DNA of 64,000 nt from Mauremys mutica (Eukaryota; Chordata; Testudines; Geoemydidae). The translations under genes were made by a program, and so were the position numbers. The notes below the pieces were generated by a model. That model had not been told where the DNA came from, ran no database searches, and saw only the letters and a list, made by a program, of their open reading frames with translations. Below are positions 46,499 to 58,518 of the stretch, piece after piece (positions within the stretch are counted from its first letter, which is position 1; every line of letters begins with the position of its first letter). Location of the stretch: positions 3,127,501 through 3,191,500 of the forward strand of contig NC_059084.1 in the NCBI RefSeq assembly GCF_020497125.1, in the 5' to 3' direction.

Positions 46499-46542
46499 CT
46501 GAATGTACATACGCTGAGCAATGACTGCGTATGTACATTCAG
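46499..46542. repeat. Perfect 16-bp hairpin with 12-base loop
   Basis: CTGAATGTACATACGC (46499-46514) pairs exactly with GCGTATGTACATTCAG (46527-46542). Confidence 0.9.
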
Positions 46543-47262
46543 GTATTGTGCTGCTGGTGCTTTGGGCTAGATAAGTGAAAACATTTTTAATTGGGAAAAA
46601 AAAGGATCATTGCTGGAAATACAAGAAGCAAACCAATACTTGGCAAATAGCAAGAGACAAAACTGCCAGGCAAAGCCATTTCATTTCAAGCCTCTGTGGA
46701 GGTTTAATAAAGGGAGTGAAAAGGTATTTTTAAATTCCAGGGGTCTCTCTTTCCTTAGAAATACTTTATTTTGAGTGAAATTATCTAAAAGCCCTTTTTG
46801 AAATGTGTCCCACCTGTAAACATAGAATTGCGGGTCTTCAGTTCTTGCAGGCGATTTTAATTTGATAACCGCTGAAATAATTCTGCACTGCTCTGAGATC
46901 TGAAGCGGGATTGAGCCGCTTGTATTCAGTGCTTCCTGCAGACGGGCTTAGCCATCAGAACAGAGCAGCCTGCCTCGGTAGCAGTGTTGAGTCATGCAGA
47001 GCAGCTGTTGGCAAAGAGGTGCCATGTAATCTACAAAGCATTGTGGGCTTATTAAAGAGTCAGAGACAGACAGAGATTATAAAACATGTACAGAGCAACA
47101 AAAAGTGTCAAGCAATGCACTTTAAAACCCCGCAACGTCGACATCATGAGAGATTTCCAGTTACCAGCTGGGTTGCGCACATGGTCTATTCCCCAGTCAC
47201 TTTGCACTGTGGGAGCTGGGGGATTTGGGAAGTCATTCTGCACTTTTAATCTTAGGATACTT

Positions 47263-47410
47263 TCCTGTTATAGGATTGGCCAGACCAGATCGGCCCTGAG
47301 GTCCATCCAGCCCATTGTCTTTGAAACAAGGTACTTGAAGCAAGGTACAAGAAACCACGTACTGACCTACTATAGAAAACCTGCCCATGGTTACCTGACC
47401 CTTCCAGTCT
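47263..47410 (-). mobile_element. CR1 LINE 3' fragment (diverged)
   Basis: GGCCAGACCAGATCGGCC, then GGTCCATCCAGCCCATTGTC and CAAGGTACAAGAAACCAC correspond, with changes, to a CR1 subfamily end also seen at 58519 and 63617. Confidence 0.6.
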
Positions 47411-47564
47411 CACACTAGCGTAAGACATGAATCAAGCCAATTAGCTAGACTAGCTGCAGAAAGAGAACAAAGTCCAGCTGAGATGTTCAGAAAGCGAAAC
47501 GTACAGCCACAGACTGCATTCACCGAGCTCTGTTCCCACTAATGGTGTCCTGGTGTCTTTCGAT

Positions 47565-48210
47565 TCAAAAACTGAGTCTCCTGCAGACAGTAACTTCAAA
47601 GGCAGCTGAGTTTCTGTAAAGCTCTTTAAGGAATTTTTCAGAGGATCTGCCTATCCCTACGTTCAGGGGCCGATGAAAAATAACGCCTTTGTCCCTCTGC
47701 AGCGCCATCAGTAGCACGGAATACACCCACCTGTGCACTTTCGGATCACTAGGGAGTTGCTTGAGAAGAAAGAGCTCGAGATGTTTCAATATATCGTAGC
47801 TGGACCTAGGGGTATTTTTAATGCAACTTAAATGTGATGTGGGAAACTTTTGCAAGGTTAAAGAATCTGCATCTGCTTTACCAACATCATCCTGTGTCTC
47901 ACTATCGTCATCTTCATCTGTCTCACTGGCATCCTCTTTAGTGGCACTGGCCACAGATCTCAAGGACCATGTCACACATCCTGTCACTGAGCCCGGGGCA
48001 GAACCAGTTAGATAAAACAAGGGTCGTTTCTCCAGCAGCTCCACCCATCTAAGTCATGTCCTGGGTGCGAAGTTCTGGTCTGAAGAGCAGCCCTCTGATA
48101 GGGGCTTGTGTCCTCTGTTCAGACTGATGTAATTCCACCCATCGTTCCACGTGGACTGCGGTCAAAACACAGGGCTCACCACAGTCACGCTGGCCGCATA
48201 TAACTGCCAC
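47565..48210 (-). CDS. Unidentified protein-coding exon or recent pseudogene, one frameshift
   Basis: On the minus strand a good splice acceptor (TTCTTTGTTCTCTTTGAAG) precedes an open stretch of about 55 codons from 48210. It starts VAVICGQRDCGEPC and contains VHVERWVELHQSE and IRGLLFRPEL, and stops near 48050. Directly beyond, in another frame, an open run of 160-odd codons continues to the stop at 47565. This part has an acidic segment (ETDEDDDSETQDD), then LKHLELFLLKQLP, VHRWVYSVLLMALQ and the end FEVTVCRRLSF. A one-base shift near 48050 would join both. The composition (acidic run, then mixed helix-like segments with W, H and C) looks protein-like. I recognise no family. No poly-A signal was seen just beyond the stop. 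It could be a terminal exon with a sequence error, or a gene that has died recently. Confidence 0.45.
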
Positions 48211-50039
48211 CTTCAAAGAGAACAAAGAAAATCACAGTGAAGGAAACTCTGAGCCAAACGTGAAAGTCATTGGCCTCGGCTGCAGACAACCATGAGCAGC
48301 GAGACTGTATCATCCAGCTGATCATGTAACAATCTGCCCTTTGACGGGAGAATGAAACGCAGTGTTTTGTAATGGGAATAAAGAACAGACTGATTAGGGA
48401 TAGGCTTCCATGCCCAGGACTCCTGGGTCCATCCCCAGCTATGTCCTTGGGACGCTTCAGCCCAGCGTCAATTCCTGCCCTCCTGATTCTTGCTGTGTCG
48501 TAATCCTAGGAGCTAAGACCCCTCCCAGCAGGAAATGACTAAAATTTGATAAACCCCAAGAGCAGAGGCTGAGTCTGTTGTTCTGTGTCAAATTTCTGCC
48601 AACCCCTTGGCAGGAAAACGGTCAGCCACGCCTCATCCTCATCCTCTTGGCAAAGGGGCATGATGAGCTACCGATATAAGGTCAAATAGATGCCACAGTG
48701 GAGCAGGGACAGAACCTGGAATGGCAGCATCCGGGGCAGGAGACATGTGAAAGACAGAGGCCACTGTGGATACCGGAGAGACAGACAGCAGCGTGGTGGA
48801 TAGTGAAATGGCGAAGGCACAGCAGACGGGGATGTGGCAGCACAGATGATGGGACAGCTGAGGTAGGATTGACGAAGACACAGCCGGGGCAGAGCCGTCG
48901 GTGCCAGGGGCAGTTGGGGTGAGATCTGCAATGGGTCTGATAAACAGAAGGAGAACGGAGCATTTGTGTACTGTGCTGGTCACCGTCCTGCCCTGCATTG
49001 AGTGTCTCCTTGCTCGGCCACAGAGCGCACTGAGTCCTGGCCTGGTAATAATTCTGAGTTTGTTTCTGCTCAGTTCATTTCTTTGGTTCACTTCCCTTGT
49101 AATAATGTACAAGTGTGATGTTGCAATGACTCCTGCTCCCGCCTACCGTGCCGGCTGCAAATGCACTTGGTTACTGGGCATATGCTTCCATATTGGGTGG
49201 GAATGGGATCCCGTGCCTTTTATAGTGCTTGCCTTGAAGTAATTGGCACAGAATGGAGCCAAAACCATCTTCCCTGCTGCAGGGCCATACTGTACGGTGG
49301 TTACATTCCCATTAGGAGCTGGTTTCCTCTTTCTCCTTATGGGAGGTTGTCCAGGAGGGCTGGTATGTTCCCAGGTCATTTAAAAACCCTCAGGCATTCC
49401 TCTGGTTGGGCCATGTCTCTGGAATTCCAATCGCACCCTACACACCTAAATTACCTAGTTATGGAGGTTCCTGGCATATTTTTGTCCTCCTTCCACAGTC
49501 GGACTCGCTCTAATTTCTTCCCCTTCCTTGTTATTAATAGAAAAATCCAGTCATTTAATTATTTTCCATATTAGCATTCGGCCCATGCCCATATGGTTGG
49601 GATTGCCATGCATGCCTCTTTGCTTTACCGCCGCAAAAAAAAAAATAGAAAACAGAAAACACTCCCCGTTGTTTGGAAATTCAAACCTGCTGTCAGGAAC
49701 TAGAGCAATTCCTTTCTCGTCTGAAGCTTTTCTTCAGAGTCCTAGGTGAGACAGATGTCTCCCGACAGGGCAAGCAGGCTAGCTGGCATGGCCTGGGAAT
49801 GAATAAGGATGAAGATCCCTTCTCGCTCAGGAGGAAGTGGTCTGTGCAGGTCACAGTCATGTTTCCACAGTGGAGCAGTGTGGAGGGAACCTATATCCTA
49901 CACTGAGATAGATAAGACATAGTGCCAAACTTTCCTCCCATCCAGTCAATGGCTATCCTCCCCGGAGATAACACTCGAGCAGGGAGGGAGGCCATTCTGC
50001 CTCCCTACTGGCAGATCGCAAGCAGGTCTCATAGGAGAG
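48211..50039. other. Unassigned flank; upstream side of the 47.5-kb open frame
   Basis: If the frame at 47565-48210 is a terminal exon, earlier exons should lie here or further right. None was identified by eye. Confidence 0.4.
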
Positions 50040-50765
50040 AGCCCCAGTCCCCTGGGCAGGGCAGAGCCACAAACAGTCTTTAGCCCACAGCCACCTGGCT
50101 GGGGCAGACAGTAATTAACAGCCTATAATTAGCAGCCTGTCATGGAGCTCTGGCCCCCTGGGCAGGGCAGAGCCACAAACAGTTAGGGCTCTTGCAGGGG
50201 TGAGCACCAAAGCAGTCTAGGGGCTCAGGCAGGGGGTGAGCACCAACACAGGCCTCCTGGCCTTTGGTGGAGTGGCAGGGGGTAGGGGGATGGGGTCCCA
50301 CCCAACTCCACCAGGTCCCTGCCCAGGGCCCAAACAGTGGCAGGGTGATCTGGCACTGGGTCAGCGGGGATTCCAGCTGCAATGCACCAACTCACACGCC
50401 GGCAGCAGCACCGGACTAGAGTCTGGTCCGCCTGGGCTACTTCCTACCACAGTCTGGGTGAAGGTCCCATGGTCCAAAGATCCCCGTCTTCTCCGGGTAC
50501 TCGGCCACTGGTAGCTCTGGCAGCTCCTCGGGGTCCTCGTCTGCCTCCCCTGAGGGCAAGACGTCGGTTCACTCCGGGGCTGGGCTGGGCTCTTGCAGAG
50601 GGGTCTGCTCCCTAGAAGAGAGGTCCGGTCTCTCCTGTGGTTCAGCAGCCACTGAGCTCCAGGACTCTGCTTTTCTACTTCCTGTCCCACCCTGGTACTT
50701 CCAGGGAGGGGGCGGGGCAGGTTTGGCTCCACCCACCCAGGGGAGTGTAGTGGCCCCTCCCTTAT
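50040..50765. mobile_element. LTR-like GC-rich repeat, boundaries unresolved
   Basis: The block GGCAGGGGGTAGGGGGATGG with CCAACTCCACCAGGTCCC near 50275-50325 matches the GC-rich block of the solo LTR at 16216-16841. A 30-odd-bp segment (CCCCTGGGCAGGGCAGAGCC, then ACAAACAGT) is present twice, at 50050 and 50156. I could not fix the ends or a target duplication. Confidence 0.55.
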
Positions 50766-52786
50766 ACTCTAATTCGGAGAGAGGCCGCTCAGCCTCACGA
50801 CAGCCTCGTTTACCCCTCCTCTTACTGAAATCTTCCATCGTGTTTTTCTGTTGTTCTCCCATATGGGAACTTCCAGGGATGCTTTGTTCCTATTGTCCAA
50901 TAGAGACAATAGCACCCTTCCTTGGCTGAATGATCTCAGTTCCACCACATGACTTGTCTCTTTCCACCTCCTGCAGCTCAGCCATTTCTTTAATGGCATA
51001 AGAGTGCAGCATGTAGCAGCTCTGTCTTCCCAGCTTGCTCTCATAAAGGAACCCATTAATCCTTCTGGCAAATTTTGCATTTTGTTCCCTCGTTCCACTC
51101 CATTTAAATGTCACTGTTTCTCATTAAAGGGCTGCTGGTCATTTTCATCTCTGTGAGCATCACATTCCACCACCCGCTAATAGGTTCCAGTAGGAAAACA
51201 ATGTCCAGAATGAAAGTGGAACATCGAAGATGGACATCAGAAGGGTGGGAGCTCAGGGTCTGTCTCCTTGTAAGGTGTCTGTGATGTTTTTATGACCCTT
51301 TCTCAAAGAGTCCTGCTGCCAGGTGTGAGCCTCCTCTTGCATAGTCATTTGTGAGGGGTGAGGCTGGGTAGCAGGGGCGGATGGGGGCTCAGGAAGCCTA
51401 TAACAAAAGTGCTGAGCTAACAGGAAACATGACGACTATGGACCTTTCAGAGTGACTGAGGACTGCGGTTTTATCCCTGGACCAAAGGGTTCAATGCCTC
51501 CTTGAGTTCAGCAGCAGTGCCAGGGATGTCCCGTTCCCTCCCCCACCCCTTTCACAGGTGGTTTCGAGAGGGTTGATCTGGCCTGACCTGGATGCCCGTA
51601 GGCAGGTCATTCAAGAAACATGTAGTGTTGGGAATCAGCTAACTGTGGATGTGCCGCATGGCGGGTACTTACCCGCTGATGCTCCTTGGGCCCGATGCTC
51701 AGGCACAAAAGCCCAGCAAGATCCTGCCCCACGCTGCCTTCCTCCCACTGTTGATTTTGTCCACTTACAAATTTTCCACCATAAGAGATAAAGGGACTCA
51801 ACATCCGTCCCCTGCCTAGCGCCACTGGCCAGCGAATCCCAGACTTTCCAGAGAGGAACAGGCAAGTGGGACATATTCCTGGAGCACGATGTGTGTCAGT
51901 ACCTCATGGTTTATGCCCAGAGGGTTTTCTTGTCATTAAAAAAGAAACCTCGACTGCTACAGCACTAACGTCCCTGCACGTGTTGCTGTTTAATGTCGTC
52001 AGATTTACAAGGTGGTAACGGCTCTGGAATCTGTTCTGCTGGGATATAACTCCCCAGGTGTCGTGAACTGGAACCAAATGTGAACGGAGCACAAGTAGGG
52101 AGAATTTCTTGAAGGTGTGATGGGGTGTTGGAGGGGAGCGAGAGCTTCCCTCATCCTGCTGGGTGAGAAATTCGACCGCCGTATCATCTCGCTTGGTTCC
52201 AAGTTTCAGAAAAAGGTGATGGGACAAATGGGGGTTGCCAACAGGGCTCAGAGAGAGAAGAAAATGTCGGTGCATCAAAGAAATTTGAAATAGTTGGTGT
52301 GGTGCGTCCTTGGATACTGCAATGGAAGGGGGATGAAGGCTGAACCTCTGTGCCATATCCAGACTCCCGAAGTCCTTGTAATCGCCCTTTTCTTGAGTTT
52401 AAATTGCACCCACACACTGGATGGGCTTCCTAAGAAACTTCTTTGCAGCCCAAAGCATTGGTCCAAGTTGGAGCCCATGGCCAGGTCTATACTTCCCTTT
52501 TGTCCTCAAAATTTCCCACTGTTGCCAGTTCAGGCTCACCAGTGACAGCAATGCGGGAGGTGCTTGGGTAGACAAGACTGCCATGGCCACCACCATTTTC
52601 ACCATGGTGCTGCCTACCCCATTCTGAGCATGAGGGAATGACACAGTGATGAAAACACTAGCAGCCACGGGTGTCTCTTCTACACCAGGGCTCCCCATCC
52701 TCGGATTGGTGGAACCAAGCTGGTGGTAGCAACACTGGGAAGTTAGAGAGTAGGATGGGAAAGACTAATGTGGATGAGACCTGAAG
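50766..52786. other. Unassigned flank
   Basis: No supported gene. Frames of 109-150 residues on the minus strand (50769-51098, 51904-52356) show no domain or splice signals. Confidence 0.4.
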
Positions 52787-52886
52787 GCCTGGTTCTTCTC
52801 TCAGCTGCAGGGGTGTGAATCAGGAGTCACATGACTGAGTCAATGGGGTTACATTGGTGTGACTCTGGGGTGAGAGAGGAGTGGCA
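52787..52886. repeat. Palindromic short interspersed repeat (diverged)
   Basis: GGTTCTTCTCTCAGCTGCAG on the left is mirrored, imperfectly, by CTCTGGGGTGAGAGAGGAG on the right. The centre reads GAGTCAATGGGGTTACA. Confidence 0.55.
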
Positions 52887-54128
52887 GGAGGATCTCCAGT
52901 CCCTTCCCTCAATCACTTCCACCTCCAGTTGCCCAAGGGGTTAGCATGTGGCAGCGGAATGTGTCAATGAGGGCAGAGCCTGCTAGTGTCATCGTGCCCA
53001 GGAACACAAAGAAAATGAGGTGTCAGACTCTAAACTATAGAGTGGCGGCTCCTATACCGGTGCTGCGAGGGGGAGGCAGAGTAGAGCAAACCAGACCCAG
53101 AGCTGTACAACAACAGGTTAAAGTAATAGATCCAGTTCCCTATGCAGAAGCACCAGCACTGGTGAAGTTCCATTGATCAAACCAAGGGAAAAGTTTAAGG
53201 GTCAGGGAATAGGCTTCCTGCTTTCACCGACTGGAGGTCGCTAATCTCCACCTTTGCACTTGACCTCTGCCAGTTCTCATTCCAGACCTTCAAGCCAGTT
53301 TCTTAGGGCCAGTGATTAAATCATAAATTGATTTATTTTTCTCACAGCGAAACAACCAAACAAAAGGAGACAAACTCAAGGACAGCAGGAAAATTGCTGA
53401 GAGGCCACTTGGAATTGAAACTCCCTTTTACTGGGACACTGGAGACACTATACACAGTTGTGTGTGCACATGGAAGTGATCTTGCCCTGGTCTGAGGTCT
53501 TATTTCATAGATCTGGCTCTTGCTACATGCACTGTTACATGCTCTGTTTCAGAAGCAAATCTCAGCACCTTGACATTGAGATTTTTTTGCCTATTATTTG
53601 AATGTGCAAAAATTGCCAGTTTGTACAAAATGAGGCAAAATTTCACAGACATTTATGCTCAGGTTTGTGTGAAAATGGGTCCGTTGCATTCCAAATGTTT
53701 CCTGTTGTTAATCAAGAAACATTCCGTAGTTTAAATACAAAATTTCAAGATAGGGCAAAAATCTGCTTGCATAGAAACCATGCAAAATTTCAAACTGTCC
53801 ATGTTGTCAAAGTGAAAAAGGCCATTTCCAAGAATCATTGTGGAAAACACCAAATGCCGAGTTGCAAAATAGCCCTGACCAGCAACAGCCACAAATGGTC
53901 ATGTGTAATTTCACAGGAAAAAATATCGTCACTGTCACTCGGGGTCTCCCAGGTTGCACTCCGCTGAGAGCCTGATGCTGACACAGTGTGGCTTTGATGC
54001 AACGCACAGAGTTCTGCATGTCTGGAGATAATCCAGAGACACTTTTCCAGGGCACCAAGGGAAGCAAAGCCCCTAACTGCCCTTTGTGCCTTAGAAAATT
54101 CCCCCTGAAGTCTTGCTCCTAGATCTCT
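52887..54128. other. Unassigned flank
   Basis: No gene. 53600-53950 is A/T-rich with recurring CAAAATTTCA words, which gives a 121-residue chance frame. Confidence 0.4.
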
Positions 54129-54202
54129 TGGGGTGAAACTCTGGCCCCACTGAGCCTATGGGAATTGTGCCATTGACATCAGGGTGGCCAGGAGTTCACT
54201 CC
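54129..54202. repeat. Palindromic short interspersed repeat
   Basis: GGGGTGAAACTCTGGCCCCA faces TGGCCAGGAGTTCACTCC, with GGGAATTGTGCCATTGACAT in the middle. Confidence 0.65.
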
Positions 54203-54363
54203 TCGAGTCTGTACATTTTTCAGTAAAATGAACTGAGCTTCTAGGCTCTGGGGAAGGAGTTTCACACACCCGACTACCCTTCCAAAGGAGATTTTGAATA
54301 TACACCAGCCCTCAACACTCTTACAGCGAATGATACTCTGTGGCTTCATCTCTTTATCTAGCC

Positions 54364-54651
54364 CAGGGGTCAGCAACCTTTCAGAAGTGGTGTGCTGAGT
54401 CTTCACTCTGATTAATTTAAGGTTTCGCATGCCAGTAATACATTTCAATGTTTTTCGAAGGTCTCTTTCTAGAAGTCTATAATATATAACTAAACTATTG
54501 TTGTATGTAAAGTAAATAAGGTTTTTAAAATGTTTAAGAAGCTTCATTTAAAATTAAATTAAAATACAGAGCCCCCCGGACCAGTGGCCAGGACCCGGGC
54601 AGTATGAGTGCCACTGAAAATCAGCTCATGTGCCATAGGTTGCCTACCCTG
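54364..54651. mobile_element. Non-autonomous hAT-like element, 288 bp
   Basis: It begins CAGGGGTCAGCAACCTTTCA and ends ATAGGTTGCCTACCCTG, imperfect inverted ends of the CAGGGGTnnGCAACC hAT type. The flanks ATCTAGCC (54356-54363) and ATCTAGAG (54652-54659) share 6 of 8 bases. The interior is A/T-rich and non-coding. Confidence 0.8.
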
Positions 54652-54659
54652 ATCTAGAG

Positions 54660-55258
54660 AGAGCCTTTAGGTGGAGCAGCAGCGGTGCCTAGTGACCAGG
54701 TTGCCAAACACTTTCCATTGTAACCCTCTGTTTTCAGATGTGTAACGCACTTTGGACAGACTTTCACCTTTTGGGCTGAAATTTTCCATGCCAGGTGTGT
54801 GCCTCAGCTTGACATTTGTGTGTGTGTCTGTACATGCATCTGTGTGTTTGTGTGAAGAGAGAAAGAGAGAAAGTTTAAGCAAAAATGGTTCAACCACTTC
54901 GGACATCAAGGTTAATGGAAAATACGTAACTTTTGCTACTTTAAAAACTTAGCAGTAGTGCCTCTATGGCGTATCGTAGGAACCTGCTAGAGATACCTAA
55001 CATCAGCAAAGACAGGGCTCTGGGCAGGTGTGGGGAAGGGTGGGGGATGTGCAGGAGCAAGAATTTGGTGTGATGTTGTTGCTGGGGGGAAGGATAGTGA
55101 AGGGGGTGGAATGAGATCTTCTCTCAGTCACACTCATGACAGGGCCAGGTGATGTCCCCTTACTTACATCGAGTAACACCACACTCCACACATAGGCCCA
55201 TGCAAATCAGTGGGACTGTTCACACAGGGTCAGACGGTGGACCCCTATTGACGTTGGT
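54660..55258. other. Unassigned flank
   Basis: No gene. A short (TG)n-like tract lies at 54817-54853. Confidence 0.45.
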
Positions 55259-55322
55259 GAGCAGTTACTCACATGAGTAATCATGTTGAATTCAATGAGA
55301 TTACTCTTATGAGTAACTGCTC
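55259..55322. repeat. Palindromic repeat, 24-bp arms
   Basis: GAGCAGTTACTCACATGAG... (55259-55282) pairs with GATTACTCTTATGAGTAACT... (55299-55322) at 21 of 24 positions. The loop is TGTTGAATTCAATG-like. Confidence 0.8.
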
Positions 55323-57345
55323 ATCAGTGTAGGGGGGTTATAATCCAGGCCATGGTGCAGTATTTCTCAGAGATAAGGTGGCAGACTAGAGCCATAGGTG
55401 TAAGGAATGGTGGCAGTTCTGGGCAGGCTTTTGAGGCGTGTAAACAGAGTATTATCCTCCAAAGGATTAATTACCTGTCCGGTCATGCGGATAATTTAGT
55501 AGCGGTAACTCCTTATCCTGAGTAGGTGATGAAATTCAGGGGGGCAACAGAACAGATGGGAGCTGGCTCTGGATTGGATCTGTGTTGCAGCTAATCTGTC
55601 AGCCTCAATCTAACTTTAACTTCCAGAAAGTTTCCCAATAACTATTGCCTTTCGGGACAGGAAAGAGACCTTTTCGAAAGAGCCTTTTCTACGTGTCTTC
55701 TGTCAGGTTTGGTCTTTGTTAATGAATAGCAGACTGGCTAGGGAGCATTTTTTCAAAGCCACTTGTTTCCTTCCTCTGTTCTCTGGCACTTGATGGACTC
55801 ACCATTCACGCTGTGGCATTTCTGGTTCACTTGGGAAGAACTGATGGCTCCAAGCTTTTCACTCTGATTTTAGACACTGAGAGGGGAGCATCGGGATGCT
55901 GGTGGGAACAAGACAGATGGATGTCCTTGAGATTTTCCTGGTAAAATAAGTTCCAAATAACTGTGGAGGCTGGGTATTTCTCAGAGTTTTTTTTGAACAA
56001 AGCTAATTTGGCCTTTGCTGAACCAGATGGGAAGGAAATTCCCTTATGGTTTCTAGATGGAATAAGAAGTGTTGAATGGAGGGTCTAAAAAAAGGAAAGC
56101 TTTTCTTAAAGGGGAGGTTTTCACATTGAGCAAACAAATTCTTAAAATGTGCAATTCACGACTCAATTTCCTTTTCCAGTCTTTTTAATATTCCTCCACC
56201 CTGTGCATGGTAATGGTCAACAACAATAACTGCACTTACATTATCATTCCCACATGAGAATCTTATCGCTAAGGGCTTGACTGCAATGGATCTACACTGA
56301 TTTACACCACGCAAGGCACTGGCTCTGGCTCTAAGAATTCGAAGCCATTTGCCCACCATTGGCCTGGCACCAGTACAGCTCCCCTGCTGCAGTCAGTGGT
56401 GGAAGTGGTATATACATATATCAAATTTACCAAAATAAATAGACACAAGAGATAAATATTTTCATGGTGAAACATCTCCGTTAGAGATGAGAATCTGAAT
56501 GCCTCAAAGGGCTTTGCCCTGATTCTCTACTGACTCATGCCTTGAGTAGTCAGTCATTGGCTCTCGCAAAATGCTAGCAAATCCGGTAATATTTCACACT
56601 TGCTTTGCAGAGGGCTGAGTGGTGACACAAGACACAGGGGTGAATCAGACCCAAAAGGTGAAACGATGATGATAACTGTAAAAAAAAAATAAGAGATGAA
56701 AAATGTGTCTGAACATCATGTGAAAGGCCACCATGGAGGATGGGGCCGAGGGAGGGCTGCTCCCAGCAGGTGTGTGCTAGAATGCCAGGCACGCTGCCAT
56801 AGGAGGGAGGACACTATTTAAGATGTAGCAGCTCTTCAAGGGGATGAGCTCAATTTTGTGCAGCAGTTTCAGCTCGGAAGGATAATTTGAACGATTATCA
56901 CCAGGAAATTGTTTACCGGTTTCCGATATCCCGGCCAATGGCTTTTATTTACCACATCACTTTTGTGACAGCAAAAGAAAATTGCTCTGTGTATGAGCAT
57001 GTGCGCACATGTGTTTCTGTGAAGGGGCTTCCACTGTGTATCTGAATAGTCTGCTTACAAGGATCCTTGTGCATTGCACACCTCCCCATGCTCACAAGTC
57101 AAGAGTTGCACAAATGGAGCAACTAGAAAAATAAAGAGGAAATGCATAAGAGCCCAGAAAATAATCAATGTTGGGCTCCTTTTGCCTTCACTTTTTGAGT
57201 CTTTAGGGTTCCTATTTTCAAACTTCTCTCAGCAACCACGAGGATTAGAAGAAAGCTGAGATTCTCCCATAGTCACCTGACTCCAGGAAAACCTTAAGGA
57301 AAACAGCAAATAACCTGAGGGTTGCAAGAGTTGGTAACATAGCAA
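55323..57345. other. Unassigned flank
   Basis: No gene or clear repeat recognised. Confidence 0.4.
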
Positions 57346-57770
57346 CGGACAGAGAGAGGAAGGGTGGTCAGGTCACGAGTCTAGGATTGGGACACCTGGC
57401 TTCGAGTCCCTGCCCTGCCACAGATTTTCTGTATGACCTTTGGGCAGGTCACTTAGCCTCTTAGGGGGGAGGGATAGCTCAATGGTTTGACATTGGCCTG
57501 CTAAACCCAGGGTTGTGAGTTCAATCCTTGAGGGGGCTGCTTAGGGATCTGGGGCAAAAATTGGTCCTGCTAGTGAAGGCAGGGGGCTGGACTCGATGAC
57601 CTTTCAAGGTCCCTTCCAGTTCTAGGAGATTGGTATATCTCCAATTATTACCTCTCTGTGCCTCCCATCCCAATCTGTACAGTGGGGATAAGAGCACTGT
57701 CCCGCCTCCCAGACTGTGTGTCCAGAGAATTACCTAAGAATGAATGATACCCGCTGAGCTCAATACCCCA
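57346..57770 (+). repeat. MIR-type SINE split by a younger SINE
   Basis: The left half (57346-57463) has GGCTTCGAGTCCCTGCC, TGTATGACCTTTGGGCAGGT and CACTTAGCC. The right half (57643-57770) has CCTCTCTGTGCCTCCCATCC and ATCTGTACAGTGGGGATAAG. Together they give one MIR in order, with the turtle SINE at 57464-57642 between them. Confidence 0.82.
57464..57642 (+). mobile_element. tRNA-derived turtle SINE (Cry/tortoise Pol III type)
   Basis: An A-box-like ATAGCTCAATGG at 57474-57485 and a B box AGTTCAATCC at 57518-57527 mark a tRNA-derived Pol III promoter. They are followed by GATCTGGGGCAAAAATTGG and the tail GGCTGGACTCGATGACCTT, CAAGGTCCCTTCCAGTTCTA and TATATCTCC. This SINE family, with a tail related to CR1, is known from hidden-necked turtles. 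It is the best single taxonomic marker in the window. Confidence 0.92.
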
Positions 57771-58370
57771 ATGTAATGGATGGGGAAAGTGACACAGACA
57801 CATCCAAGATGCCATGGGCAGCCTGGATCTAGACACTTCGCTTTTCCAATCTCCATTAAGTCACCTTCCCCCCTCCCCCACCATCGTTCCTTCTCTGTAT
57901 TTTGTTCGCTCTTTTTTTGTCCTTTTATTTTAAGTGTTGTAAATCTTTACAACAAAGGAAATTTAAAAACCCAAAGGAAGTATTTTCAAAATAATTTCAC
58001 AATCAGAACGTATCCCTCAGTAAATTTAATTTGTAGGAAATAAAGAACAAAGTATTGCAATAAAGGGCTTCTAAACAAACCCTAATGCCTTACATGTGTA
58101 AATGCCTCTGCTGTATTTAAGCATCACATTTAGGCTGCTAACTGTCTGAAGAGGAACTTGCACATTTGAATTGCACGTCCCGGCCTGCCCATTATTCATG
58201 CTCTGGGTTAGGCACTCTCCTTTTTTTAACCTTTTATTTTTGGTGCTCGGTAGATTTGTATCCTCCTAAGCCCTGCCCGTGGAAAATGTCAAATAGAGTG
58301 CAAGTGCAACTGCATTTAGACTTGTGATGGCTGCGCAGATCAGGCACATCTCTGGGGAAATGCAACCCAA
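57771..58370. other. Unassigned flank
   Basis: No gene or clear repeat recognised. Confidence 0.4.
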
Positions 58371-58477
58371 GAGCCAGATCCTGCTTCAGTTCCACGTGTG
58401 TAAATCCAGGGCAACTCCACTATTGTCAGAGGGATCACTCTAAATTTACACCAGTGCAAAGGAGAGTAGAATGGGTC
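58371..58477. repeat. Palindromic short interspersed repeat (107 bp)
   Basis: GAGCCAGATCCTGCTTCAGT on the left and ATTTACACCAGTGCAAAGGA, then GAATGGGTCC on the right. The centre reads GGGCAACTCCACTATTGTCA. Confidence 0.6.
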
Positions 58478-58518
58478 CCCAAAAGATAGCTTGCACCTCC
58501 ACAAGTTAGGGTAGCTAC

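Noticed and set aside
53602..53967. 121-residue plus-strand frame
   Set aside because: A/T-rich sequence with recurring CAAAATTTCA words and no domain. Most likely chance or an old repeat.
57464..57545. A functional tRNA gene
   Set aside because: A and B boxes are present but the sequence continues into the SINE body and tail. The tRNA fold is decayed.
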